This document shows, one piece after another, positions 1 to 6,600 of a stretch of DNA of 24,603 nucleotides (the first letter of the stretch is position 1; every line of letters starts with the position of its first letter). Below the pieces are notes generated by a model. It was not told where the DNA came from and did no database searches. It saw nothing but the letters and a program-made list of their open reading frames with translations. Source of the stretch: Lachnospiraceae bacterium. Its GTDB lineage: Bacteria > Bacillota > Clostridia > Lachnospirales > Lachnospiraceae. Location: contig CAADTT010000038.1 in the NCBI GenBank assembly GCA_900752065.1, positions 1 through 24,603 of the forward strand. The letters are read 5' to 3'. The position numbers and the translations under genes were made by a program.

Positions 1-97
1 ATGTGGATAACCCATTCAAAAAATAGAGAGAATGGTGAAAAAAAAGCATTTTTATAATATCGGCAGGCTAAAAGATATATTTACCTTTCAATGCTGA
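1..97 (-). repeat. Terminal inverted repeat, left copy; probable insertion-sequence end
   Basis: Positions 1-97 are the exact reverse complement of 24506-24602; identity stops at position 98. On the minus strand the element begins TCAGCATTGAAAGG directly after cas10 codons and runs out of the window. Read toward the window, two frames contain a stop 40-75 bp from the element edge (one ends DNPFKK, the other GEKKAFL), as expected for the 3' end of a transposase gene. The IS family is not recognised. The likely meaning is a multi-copy element at which the assembly ended. Confidence 0.9.
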
Positions 98-978
98 TAA
101 ATCAAATTTGCCCTTGACAAATCCATTGCTGTAAGCAACTCATCAATAATATGCTCCATGACAATTTCCAGATAGAAGCTTCTGGCTCTCAGCCCTCTTA
201 ATGCGCCTCTGCTTCCAACCGAATATATAAATTTCTGAATTCCAGAAATATCCATAGAATAGAGAAGGAACATTTTACTGGCATAATGTTCTTTTGCTTC
301 GTTCATCACCGCCCGCCGATAATCCGTGATTCCTCTCTCCGAAAAATACTGCTCCAAACATTGTGCAATTGCCGCAGTGATTTTCAAATGGTCAAAAAGA
401 GAAATGTCTGCCTGCTCCCGCCTTGACGTCGAAGATGGAATATAGGTCAGATTTGCCTCCAAAACTGTTAGAAGTGAATTCAAATACTCCTCTGTAATTT
501 CTATTCCTTTTAAATTGTCTGTTACGTTCCGTACAATCTTCCCGTAAAACTGTTCATCCATAAGAATTGATTTCTCTGTAGGATAGTTGATTCCATTTTT
601 TATGTCCAAAATCTGATGTGCAAAATGACTGCTGCCACAGTTTCCATTTAAAAGATTAAAAATACTGGCAAGAGGCATTTGTTTGTCAAAGCCATCCTCT
701 GCCTCCAGACTTTCTCTTCTGTCTGCCGCCGCCGCAATATTATCTGCAAAATAAGTCAAATATGCAAGATCATTCCCTTCCAGCACAGAAGATTTTAAAT
801 TGCAGGCATGATGAAAACGTACACAATTTAAAATATCCTTGTCTTCTATCCCTGCTTCTGTTTTTAAATACTCATAACCACTTTGACTATGATTCCTTCC
901 ATCTCCACTCCGATAGACGATTTTTCCTATATCATGCAGCAGGCTGCCAATTGCAAGTCTTATCTCTCTATCTTTCAC
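88..978 (-). CDS. cas10: Truncated type III-A CRISPR protein Cas10/Csm1 (N-terminal part only)
   Basis: Cas10 is the large subunit of the type III-A (Csm) interference complex; intact, it has an HD nuclease domain and two palm domains that make cyclic oligoadenylate. The 296 residues here hold the N-terminal HD motif (HDIGK, H15-D16), the FHHA segment near 56, ADN at 78-80, and the family segment SGIQKFIY followed by ALRGLRARSFYLE. Family members are about 750 aa, and the next residues after RANL(I/L)Y are normally a GGGH stretch. Here the frame meets the terminal repeat at RANLIY, adds QH and stops, so the zinc-binding region and the GGDD cyclase palm are missing. The start is GTG at 978 with GGGAGGAG six bases upstream, overlapping cas6 by 11 bases. 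As it stands the product cannot make cyclic oligoadenylate. Confidence 0.95.
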   Translation of the reverse strand: MKDREIRLAIGSLLHDIGKIVYRSGDGRNHSQSGYEYLKTEAGIEDKDILNCVRFHHACNLKSSVLEGNDLAYLTYFADNIAAAADRRESLEAEDGFDKQMPLASIFNLLNGNCGSSHFAHQILDIKNGINYPTEKSILMDEQFYGKIVRNVTDNLKGIEITEEYLNSLLTVLEANLTYIPSSTSRREQADISLFDHLKITAAIAQCLEQYFSERGITDYRRAVMNEAKEHYASKMFLLYSMDISGIQKFIYSVGSRGALRGLRARSFYLEIVMEHIIDELLTAMDLSRANLIYQH

Positions 979-1723
979 CTAGATCTCCTCCCTCTTTCAT
1001 TATCCTGAACGCCCCCATTCCAAGTGCCGCTTTTATCCCTACTCCACTGTATTCTCCGAACTCAAAAAGGAGGTTTGCAAAGTTTACCATTGTCTGTGTC
1101 CCTGTGATTTTTATTGTAATCTTTCCCACATATCCAGATATTTTCGCTTTTCCCACAAAAAATGGTGCGCTTTTCAAATCGTACCTGACAATCCGAGAAT
1201 TTTCGCAGAGCTGTTCCAGTGTTTCCTCATCTATCATGCTCTCTTCCCGAACAGCAGCATCATACTTATTCATAAGACTCTGATAAATGCAGCGAATATC
1301 CGGATAAAATACATAGTTTCCCTTTTTTTTAAATGCTGTAGGTGTCAGAAAGTGTACCTGTAAATATCGGTTCCCCGCCTCTTCATAAAAATGTTTCAAT
1401 AATTCCGAATATCTGATTTCTTTGTAATTCTTCTGTACAATTTTTATTTCTATGTTTTCTTTTTTAATCTCAAGCTTCTCTATCTTTTGCAGCACACCCC
1501 CAATTATACACTTAACTGCCTTTTCATTCAGGCAGCAGACTGTCCAGTAGCATTCCTGATTTTTAAAAGACAGATATTGTGAATACGGATGTAATTCTGA
1601 GCGATGCAATTCATCCGCATACGCCTTTGGCAACATCTCCATCAGTGCCCCATGAAACAGGGATCCCATCTGGTATGACAGCCTGCCTGAACTCTCCAGT
1701 TTCATCTCTAACTTCCCTATCAT
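968..1723 (-). CDS. cas6: CRISPR-associated endoribonuclease Cas6
   Basis: Cas6 cuts the CRISPR precursor transcript within each repeat to give crRNAs. The 251-aa product has the RAMP-family layout: an N-terminal strand (MIGKLEMKLE), a GSLFHGALME helix start typical of Cas6, a middle FLTPTAFK segment, and a C-terminal glycine-rich loop (GVGIKAALGMGAFRI) that binds RNA. I chose ATG 1723 over the upstream in-frame ATG 1747 because AAGGAAG lies eight bases before it and the conserved N-terminus starts there; 1747 has no ribosome binding site. The stop overlaps the cas10 start, so the two are translationally coupled, with cas6 first. The catalytic histidine cannot be fixed from sequence alone. 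With cas10 broken, Cas6 may be orphaned or may serve another locus. Confidence 0.88.
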   Translation of the reverse strand: MIGKLEMKLESSGRLSYQMGSLFHGALMEMLPKAYADELHRSELHPYSQYLSFKNQECYWTVCCLNEKAVKCIIGGVLQKIEKLEIKKENIEIKIVQKNYKEIRYSELLKHFYEEAGNRYLQVHFLTPTAFKKKGNYVFYPDIRCIYQSLMNKYDAAVREESMIDEETLEQLCENSRIVRYDLKSAPFFVGKAKISGYVGKITIKITGTQTMVNFANLLFEFGEYSGVGIKAALGMGAFRIMKEGGDLGER

Positions 1724-1761
1724 ATCCTTTTCTTCCTTTTCCCACATTAACTACTTTATGG

Positions 1762-1770
1762 ATTATAACA
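1762..1770 (-). promoter_or_regulatory. Extended -10 promoter candidate for cas6
   Basis: The minus strand reads TGTTATAAT, a perfect extended -10 element, about 40 bases before the cas6 start. There is no good -35. ATGCGAAAAAAG lies 23-34 bases upstream of it (1791-1802) and recurs at the promoter near 5042. Confidence 0.5.
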
Positions 1771-1906
1771 TAATTTTAGCTTCTATAGTACTTTTTTCGC
1801 ATAATATCTTTAATTTCCAATCCATTCCCTGTCTTGTATTACCAAACCTATGTGGTATCATTGACATATCATTAATCGTTTGATCTATCTAATCCCCTTC
1901 TCCTGT

Positions 1907-1935
1907 ATTATATAAAGCAAAAACTGCAATCTAAA
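1907..1935 (-). promoter_or_regulatory. Distal promoter candidate upstream of cas6
   Basis: On the minus strand TTTAGA, a 17-base spacer and TATAAT form a plausible vegetative promoter about 190 bases before cas6. The rest of the 1724-2126 intergenic region shows no CRISPR repeat and no convincing ORF. The plus strand has a small hairpin at 1960-1980 followed by CTTTTTT. Confidence 0.4.
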
Positions 1936-1993
1936 GCCTCCAATTCGTGACTTAGCAGTCAGGCAAAATCTAGACGCCTGCTTTTTTATTTGT

Positions 1994-2014
1994 AAAAACG
2001 GAGCTGTTGCTCCG
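1994..2014 (-). terminator. Rho-independent terminator after the LRR gene
   Basis: The minus strand folds as CGGAGC-AACA-GCTCCG followed by TTTTTA, a classic intrinsic terminator. It closes the transcript of the two secreted-protein genes (4895 to 2127) before the cas6 promoters. Confidence 0.85.
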
Positions 2015-2015
2015 A

Positions 2016-2100
2016 TAGATTATTTACATTAATCTACTTTTGCAACACCTCCTTTTACCAGCAGTGATATATCCCTTTGCAGGGCTGAAATTTCACTGCT
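2016..2100 (-). other. Hairpin-rich 3' UTR with an unoccupied Shine-Dalgarno-like sequence
   Basis: Between the LRR stop and the terminator the minus strand has an AGCAGTGA/TCACTGCT hairpin (2060-2100) with an inner CCCT/AGGG stem, then AAAAGGAGGT (2047-2056) with no ORF behind it, then a TAGATTA/TAATCTA hairpin (2016-2036). With the following terminator this makes three hairpins in a row, which could be a 3'-UTR-derived small RNA. No promoter of its own was found. Confidence 0.4.
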
Positions 2101-2126
2101 ACTTATGATATTGACAAAGCCCCCTT

Positions 2127-3614
2127 CTATTTTCTTACTTTGATTTTCTTTGCTTTGCTCCACTCCCCGTAGGTCTTTTTACCGGCGGAGTTTTTCTTAT
2201 ATACCCTCGCGCGTACATAATAAGTCTTTTTCTTCTTCAGATTCTTTTTTATCGTGCAGGATGTCTTTTTTGTACTGACCTTATATACCGGCTTTTTAAA
2301 TTTTTTGCTTGTGGAATAGGCAATCTGGTATCCTGCCGCCCCGGAAACCTTACTTACCTTTACCTTGATCTTCTTTCCTTTTATATTGGTAAGTTTCAGA
2401 ACAGAAGTCTTTCTTATGGAGATCAAACCGCTGTTTCCACTTTCTCCTAAAGCGGGAACAATCTCTTCACGGCTCTTTTTGCATACGGTACAGGTATACA
2501 CGATCTTCCCTGTCTTTTTCTGTCCAGGCGTCTCTACGATCCTTCCTCCGTCATAAGAATGACCGAGTACACAGACATCTTCTACAAAACTGATTCCTCT
2601 TTCCTGAGCATAGATATATGCTTCCGACCCTGTGATGCCTGCGACCACTGCGTCATTGTTTCTGTTTCCATCTGAATCATACCCATACGCCTGATTTCCG
2701 ATCACCGTGACCGTAGGTGGAATGCCGAGGCGCAGCAGGCTGTCGCAGCCCATAAATGTGCTAACCGCCAGCTCGTTCAGAGCAGATGGGATCGTAAACT
2801 CCGTCAGCTTTTTGCATCCAGAAAATGCTTCGGCCTCAATTCGGTTCACGCTGTCCGGAATCTCGATACCGGCAAGGCTCGTACATTCTCTAAACGCATT
2901 TTTTCGAATTGTAACCGTCCCTGCCGGAAGAAATACCGCAGTTACTTTTCCGCATGTATAAAAAGCTCCGTTATTTATTGATATTACACCGGAGGGAACC
3001 GTATAAGTCCCCACTCTCCCGGTAGGATACCGGACCAGCGTCGTTCCTGCTTTGTTAAATAATACTCCGTCTGCCGCCATGTAATTGGGATTTGCCGCAT
3101 CCACCGTGAACGTATTCAGGCTATCGCATCCCTTAAAAGCCAGGTAATCGATATCTTCCACACTCTTCGGAATATGCAGACTGGTCAGACTGGTACAATC
3201 AGCAAAAATATTCGAATCAATTTTTTTAAGAGTGACCGGAAGCCGTACATCTTTCAGGCTTGTGCAGTCTTCGAATGCATATTCTCCTATGCTTTCTACA
3301 CCATCAGCAATTTCCACGCTGACCAAATTACCGTGAGAGTAGAATATATATGAACGTAAAGTCTTAATTCCCGGTCCAACGACTGCTTTGTGTACATTTT
3401 CTCGATATTCATCGATCCACGGCTTTTGGGTAACACTTCCCTGCGCAGACTCCGTTGTCCCGGATATAGTCAGCGTTCCTTCCGAATCCAGCGACCATTT
3501 TGCAGAGGTACCGCAGGTTCCGCTGTCAACCACCTCCGCTGCATGGGCTCTTACCGGTATAAGAGCCAACGTCATAAACAGTATGAAAGCCAAAAAGTAT
3601 TTCTTCTCTCTCAT
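2127..3614 (-). CDS. Secreted BspA-type leucine-rich repeat protein with C-terminal fibronectin-like domain
   Basis: A 495-aa exported protein. Residues 1-25 are a signal peptide (basic start, hydrophobic core, cut near AHA-A). Residues about 60-330 carry repeats of the LRR_5 (BspA, Treponema pallidum) type, with the recurring pattern AF.(D/G)C.SL..(I/V).IP..V..I. Near 350-395 is a short Cys segment (CTVCKKSREE), and residues 405-495 form a lysine-rich fibronectin III-like module (AAGYQIAYSTSKKFKK, YYVRARVYKK). No LPXTG, SLH or choline-binding anchor is visible; the very basic tail may hold it to wall polymers. GGGAGG lies six bases before ATG 3614. It follows the Ig-like gene by 45 bases, so the two are probably one operon. 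Such proteins usually act in adhesion to host or matrix; the ligand here is unknown. Confidence 0.88.
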   Translation of the reverse strand: MREKKYFLAFILFMTLALIPVRAHAAEVVDSGTCGTSAKWSLDSEGTLTISGTTESAQGSVTQKPWIDEYRENVHKAVVGPGIKTLRSYIFYSHGNLVSVEIADGVESIGEYAFEDCTSLKDVRLPVTLKKIDSNIFADCTSLTSLHIPKSVEDIDYLAFKGCDSLNTFTVDAANPNYMAADGVLFNKAGTTLVRYPTGRVGTYTVPSGVISINNGAFYTCGKVTAVFLPAGTVTIRKNAFRECTSLAGIEIPDSVNRIEAEAFSGCKKLTEFTIPSALNELAVSTFMGCDSLLRLGIPPTVTVIGNQAYGYDSDGNRNNDAVVAGITGSEAYIYAQERGISFVEDVCVLGHSYDGGRIVETPGQKKTGKIVYTCTVCKKSREEIVPALGESGNSGLISIRKTSVLKLTNIKGKKIKVKVSKVSGAAGYQIAYSTSKKFKKPVYKVSTKKTSCTIKKNLKKKKTYYVRARVYKKNSAGKKTYGEWSKAKKIKVRK

Positions 3615-3659
3615 TTTCTACCTCCCACGCCGCACATACCGCGGCCCTGAAACACTATC

Positions 3660-4895
3660 TCATTTTACGGTAACGGTAATCTTTTTCTTTTCTCCACTAT
3701 AGGTATGTGTAAGGATCACGCTGGTCTTGCCCTTCTTTTTTCCGGAAATCGTCAGCTTTGCCTTGCTTCCTTTAAACCGGCTCAGCCTGCAGGATACACA
3801 TTTACGGTCTGCTGCCTGGATCCGAATCGCTCCTTTTTTCAGAAAACGTGTAAGCGTCACCGTCTTTTTTGCTTTTTTTGATAAAACAACTTTCGTTTTG
3901 GAGACAGAAAATCCCGGCTTCACGTTCAAACGGCAAACAAAACTCCGACCATCAGCCGTAGCAGCCGTAATCGTCGTCATCCCAGCCTTTCTCGCTTTCA
4001 CTCTCCCGTTAGCGCTGACAGATGCTATTTGGGGAGCTGAGGAAATCCATTTTGCCTTTTCTCCGGCATCCTGCCTCAGATACATACTCTCTCCAGCATA
4101 AAGCTCCTCATACAACTCATTTGTCCCGCTTCCGTAATTTCCAGTGGAAGTACCCGGGCGGAATGCATTGCTGCCGACACTGCTTCCTTGTGCTGTCACT
4201 GTCACCTTACATTCCGCCGTAAAAGTCCCGTTCGCGGTTGCCTTGATCACTGCCTTCCCTTCGCGTATTCCATAAATCGTACCATTTTGGTCCACATTTG
4301 CAACTGTTTTATCGGTACTGGTAAACACTGTCTGGTTTATCTTACCGCTGGATGGCTCTTTTTGCACATATATCCGCTGTCTGGTTCCTGGTGTCAGGGA
4401 AAGCTCCGTCTTTGACAGAGTGATGCCCTTCAGGGTATTCTGCGTCGTAGTCCCTGTCCCCGGAGTGACAGATGGTCCGGGATTGACAGGACTCGGCGTA
4501 ACAGATTTTGCTACCACGGTGATTTTATAATCCACATACCCTGTAGCCAAATACCTGGCAGTCCCTACATACATCCAGTAATAATAATCCAGACGCAAAA
4601 TGATCGGACTGAAAGTCTCCTTCTTGGCGCGGATCTGACAGGAAGATGTAACGGAAGTATCTGAAATAACCTCCACATACTCAAACCCATGAGATACCCA
4701 CCCACCGCCATGTATCGCACGATTTGCAAAATCCCTGTCATCCTGCCTCGGGAACAGATATTTTGTATCCCCCTCTGTCATGGTAAGATTAACCGTTCCG
4801 GCCTCCGCCGACGCACCATGCACAAGAAAAACTGCTGCAAAGCAAAGAAAAAATCCCAACATCCATGATGTCAAATGCTTCTCTTTTCTTTTCAT
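3660..4895 (-). CDS. Secreted protein with bacterial Ig-like (Big2) domains
   Basis: A 411-aa exported protein. A signal peptide covers residues 1 to about 31 (MKRKEKH start, FFLCFAAVFLV core, ASA cut site). An N-terminal domain of about 100 residues of unknown type follows, then a Pro/Thr linker (TPSPVNPGPSVTPG), then two Big2 Ig-like domains (each with KTELSLTPG- or YAGESMYL-like starts and the V.A...G...I.A core) and a third degenerate lysine-rich module. I chose ATG 4895 because GGGAGGG lies just upstream and the signal peptide then starts correctly; upstream in-frame ATGs lack a site. No wall anchor is visible. It is first in an operon with the LRR protein. Function is inferred as surface structure or adhesion. 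Confidence 0.85.
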   Translation of the reverse strand: MKRKEKHLTSWMLGFFLCFAAVFLVHGASAEAGTVNLTMTEGDTKYLFPRQDDRDFANRAIHGGGWVSHGFEYVEVISDTSVTSSCQIRAKKETFSPIILRLDYYYWMYVGTARYLATGYVDYKITVVAKSVTPSPVNPGPSVTPGTGTTTQNTLKGITLSKTELSLTPGTRQRIYVQKEPSSGKINQTVFTSTDKTVANVDQNGTIYGIREGKAVIKATANGTFTAECKVTVTAQGSSVGSNAFRPGTSTGNYGSGTNELYEELYAGESMYLRQDAGEKAKWISSAPQIASVSANGRVKARKAGMTTITAATADGRSFVCRLNVKPGFSVSKTKVVLSKKAKKTVTLTRFLKKGAIRIQAADRKCVSCRLSRFKGSKAKLTISGKKKGKTSVILTHTYSGEKKKITVTVK

Positions 4896-5041
4896 GTTAC
4901 CCTCCCTTATCATCTTATAATTTCTCAAAATTTTTAGGTCTGCAAAACGAAGGCTTTGACCGTATATCTTTCTTAAAATCCCCCGCTTTATACCATCCTC
5001 AGTGATTTTGAGTCCGGAGATACTCTCACGATTTGTTTTGA

Positions 5042-5050
5042 ATTATAACA
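5042..5050 (-). promoter_or_regulatory. Extended -10 promoter candidate for the Ig-like/LRR operon
   Basis: The minus strand reads TGTTATAAT, preceded about 25 bases upstream by ATGCGAAAAAAG (5073-5084), as before cas6. It leaves a leader of about 140 bases with no riboswitch class I could recognise. The remainder of 4896-5228 shows no gene. Confidence 0.5.
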
Positions 5051-5228
5051 TGTTTTAATTCCTTTTCCTATTCTTTTTTCGCATTTTTTTAATAAATTGC
5101 AACTTTTCAGACATTCCTATCTTTTATATATAAATTCACAAAAATCTCTTTAGTGATAAATATTTTATATGCTTAAATGCTTCTGACAGGTTTACTGTTG
5201 GCTTTGATATTTATGATTAAAATTTTTC

Positions 5229-5261
5229 AAAAAAATGGCGTTTGCACTATGTACAAACGCC
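5229..5261 (-). terminator. Rho-independent terminator of the 47-aa gene
   Basis: A perfect 8-bp stem on the minus strand, GGCGTTTG / CAAACGCC with a 9-base loop, is followed by ATTTTTTT. It lies 28 bases after the stop of the small gene. Confidence 0.92.
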
Positions 5262-5288
5262 CGTCTCCAGCTTTCGCCTCCCACAGCA

Positions 5289-5432
5289 TTACTGACGAAT
5301 ATAAATTCCCTGTTCTTCGATCCAGTCCTCAAGATCTCCCAATGCATCCTGCGCCCATGTCTCACTGAGCTTTGTTCCCTGCTGTGTCTCCTGGTTTTTT
5401 TGCTCTTCCTGTTTTTTCTTTTCTTCTGCCAT
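5289..5432 (-). CDS. Small charged protein, 47 aa, unknown function
   Basis: I do not recognise this family. The minus-strand ORF starts MAEEKKKQEEQKNQE and ends WIEEQGIYIRQ. The first 20 residues are almost all Glu, Lys and Gln, likely a charged helix or disordered tail; the last 27 (SETWAQDALGDLEDWIEEQG) look like a compact amphipathic acidic helix with two Trp. There is no signal peptide, membrane segment or Cys. It is supported as a real gene by GGAGG eight bases before the ATG, a TTGCAG-17-TAGAAT promoter about 95 bases upstream and a perfect terminator just after the stop, making a complete single-gene unit. Cytoplasmic location is inferred. Confidence 0.75.
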   Translation of the reverse strand: MAEEKKKQEEQKNQETQQGTKLSETWAQDALGDLEDWIEEQGIYIRQ

Positions 5433-5525
5433 TGGATCATCCTCCTTCTATCACACGACAGGGCAACCATTTCCTACGGTCATCTTCGATCCGGAAACGG
5501 TCACCCTGTTCTCTTTTATACTGTT

Positions 5526-5554
5526 ATTCTACTTCATATCGGAATATCCTGCAA
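5526..5554 (-). promoter_or_regulatory. Promoter of the 47-aa gene
   Basis: The minus strand has TTGCAG (5549-5554), a 17-base spacer and TAGAAT (5526-5531). It leaves a 5' leader of roughly 85 bases. Confidence 0.55.
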
Positions 5555-5631
5555 GCAAAATATTATTTATAGTTACCGTTCAGCCCTATCCTCATTTATA
5601 TGTTTATTCCGCATGCATCAAGCCAGGCAGC

Positions 5632-6384
5632 TTATTCTCTCCACGCCAGACAGGTTTCTTCCAGTTCACAGAGCACATCCCTGATCGGCCGGTGAATTGC
5701 CAGATCCGCCACTTTATCCTTATAGGACCCTTCCGGATTAATAATGATCAGCTTCTTTCCCTCAAAGTATTTCACATACCGCTCTGCAAAAGGACTTCCC
5801 AGATCGGAACCGATCACCAGCAGCAGGTCTGCCTTTGTAATCTCGTTGATGGCCTGTGTCATCAAACGGTTATCTACCATCTCACCGAACATGACTACCT
5901 TCGGACGGATCAGCTTTCCGCAGACATCACAGGTGGGAATTCCTTTGCTTTTTGCCACATACTCTGCGCCAAATCTCTTTCCGCAGTTTGTACAAACATT
6001 ATTCTCTACGTCGCCGTGAAGCGGCAGCACATTTTTACATCCTACTTTCGAATAAAAGTTACATGCATTATTCGTAATAATAAGCTGGATCAGATTCCGC
6101 TCCTCCAGTACTTTCAGACACTCATAGGATTTTCCCGGATGCATGTCTTCCCGAGGCAGCACCTCCGCTTTATAAAACTCGAAGAATTTCTCCGGCCTTG
6201 TCGAAAAATATGCCGCACTGAACATCTCCTCCGAGGAATGTCCGTACTTTTTCTCAATCTCGTAATCCCTGGACTGATTTCTCATACTCGGTCTTCCCGC
6301 CTCCGCCAGCAGACCGCTGCAGCAGAGCGCCACAGTATATCTGCTCTCATACAGATTTTTCCGTAATATGTCCATTGCCTTCAT
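5632..6384 (-). CDS. Sirtuin-like (Sir2 family) protein with altered catalytic motifs
   Basis: Sirtuins are NAD-dependent deacylases or ADP-ribosyl transferases with a Rossmann fold and a small zinc module. In this 250-aa product the zinc cysteines (C131, C134, C152, C155), the catalytic-type His (PLHGD, H123), RPKVVMFGE and IGSDLGSPFA are all in the right order. The NAD motifs deviate: GAGIS..SGIP.FR is CSGLLAEAGRPSMR (residues 22-35), and TQNID is TNNAC (104-108), so the Asp is a Cys. It may be a divergent enzyme or an NAD/ADP-ribose-binding protein. I prefer ATG 6384 (GGGGG seven bases upstream) to GTG 6390, whose site would be too close. It is a single gene with its own promoter. Confidence 0.85.
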   Translation of the reverse strand: MKAMDILRKNLYESRYTVALCCSGLLAEAGRPSMRNQSRDYEIEKKYGHSSEEMFSAAYFSTRPEKFFEFYKAEVLPREDMHPGKSYECLKVLEERNLIQLIITNNACNFYSKVGCKNVLPLHGDVENNVCTNCGKRFGAEYVAKSKGIPTCDVCGKLIRPKVVMFGEMVDNRLMTQAINEITKADLLLVIGSDLGSPFAERYVKYFEGKKLIIINPEGSYKDKVADLAIHRPIRDVLCELEETCLAWRE

Positions 6385-6426
6385 ATCCACACCCCCGTGT
6401 CGCTTATCGCTCGTATAATTACTCTT

Positions 6427-6456
6427 ATTTTAGTACATTTCACTGGTAACTGTCAA
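6427..6456 (-). promoter_or_regulatory. Promoter of the sirtuin-like gene
   Basis: The minus strand carries a consensus TTGACA (6451-6456), an 18-base spacer and TAAAAT (6427-6432), about 45 bases before the start codon. Confidence 0.7.
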
Positions 6457-6494
6457 TATTTTTGCGAATTTTTATACGAATTGTAGCAACTATT

Positions 6495-6528
6495 GTTACT
6501 TTTTACTGGCTAGCCAGTGAAAAGTAAC
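6495..6528. repeat. 34-bp near-perfect palindrome upstream of the sirtuin-like gene
   Basis: Two 17-base arms meet at 6511/6512 around ACTGGCTAGCCAGT with a single mismatched pair (6504/6519). It lies 39 bases upstream of the sirtuin -35 box and 72 bases after the ABC permease stop. No U-run follows on either strand, so it is a poor terminator; an operator for a dimeric regulator is the alternative. Confidence 0.6.
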
Positions 6529-6600
6529 CAACTATTTTTGCTATTCATTCTACAACTTTATACTTGCCGCAAAGTCGAGGGGGGAACTTCACTCATAAGT

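Noticed and set aside
1960..1987. Plus-strand terminator implying an antisense RNA to cas6
   Set aside because: The CAGGC/GCCTG stem is only 5 bp with an 11-base loop, and no plus-strand promoter was identified upstream.
1724..2126. Possible CRISPR array or leader upstream of cas6
   Set aside because: No repeated 25-40 bp unit with spacers is present; only unrelated hairpins and promoters.
4896..5041. Cyclic-di-GMP or other riboswitch in the 140-base leader of the Ig-like/LRR operon
   Set aside because: Conserved GEMM segments such as GGGACGCAAAG are absent and no extended stem or U-run is seen.
5192..5470. 92-codon minus-strand frame over the 47-aa gene
   Set aside because: It runs through the perfect terminator at 5229-5261 and lacks the ribosome site that fits the 47-aa frame.
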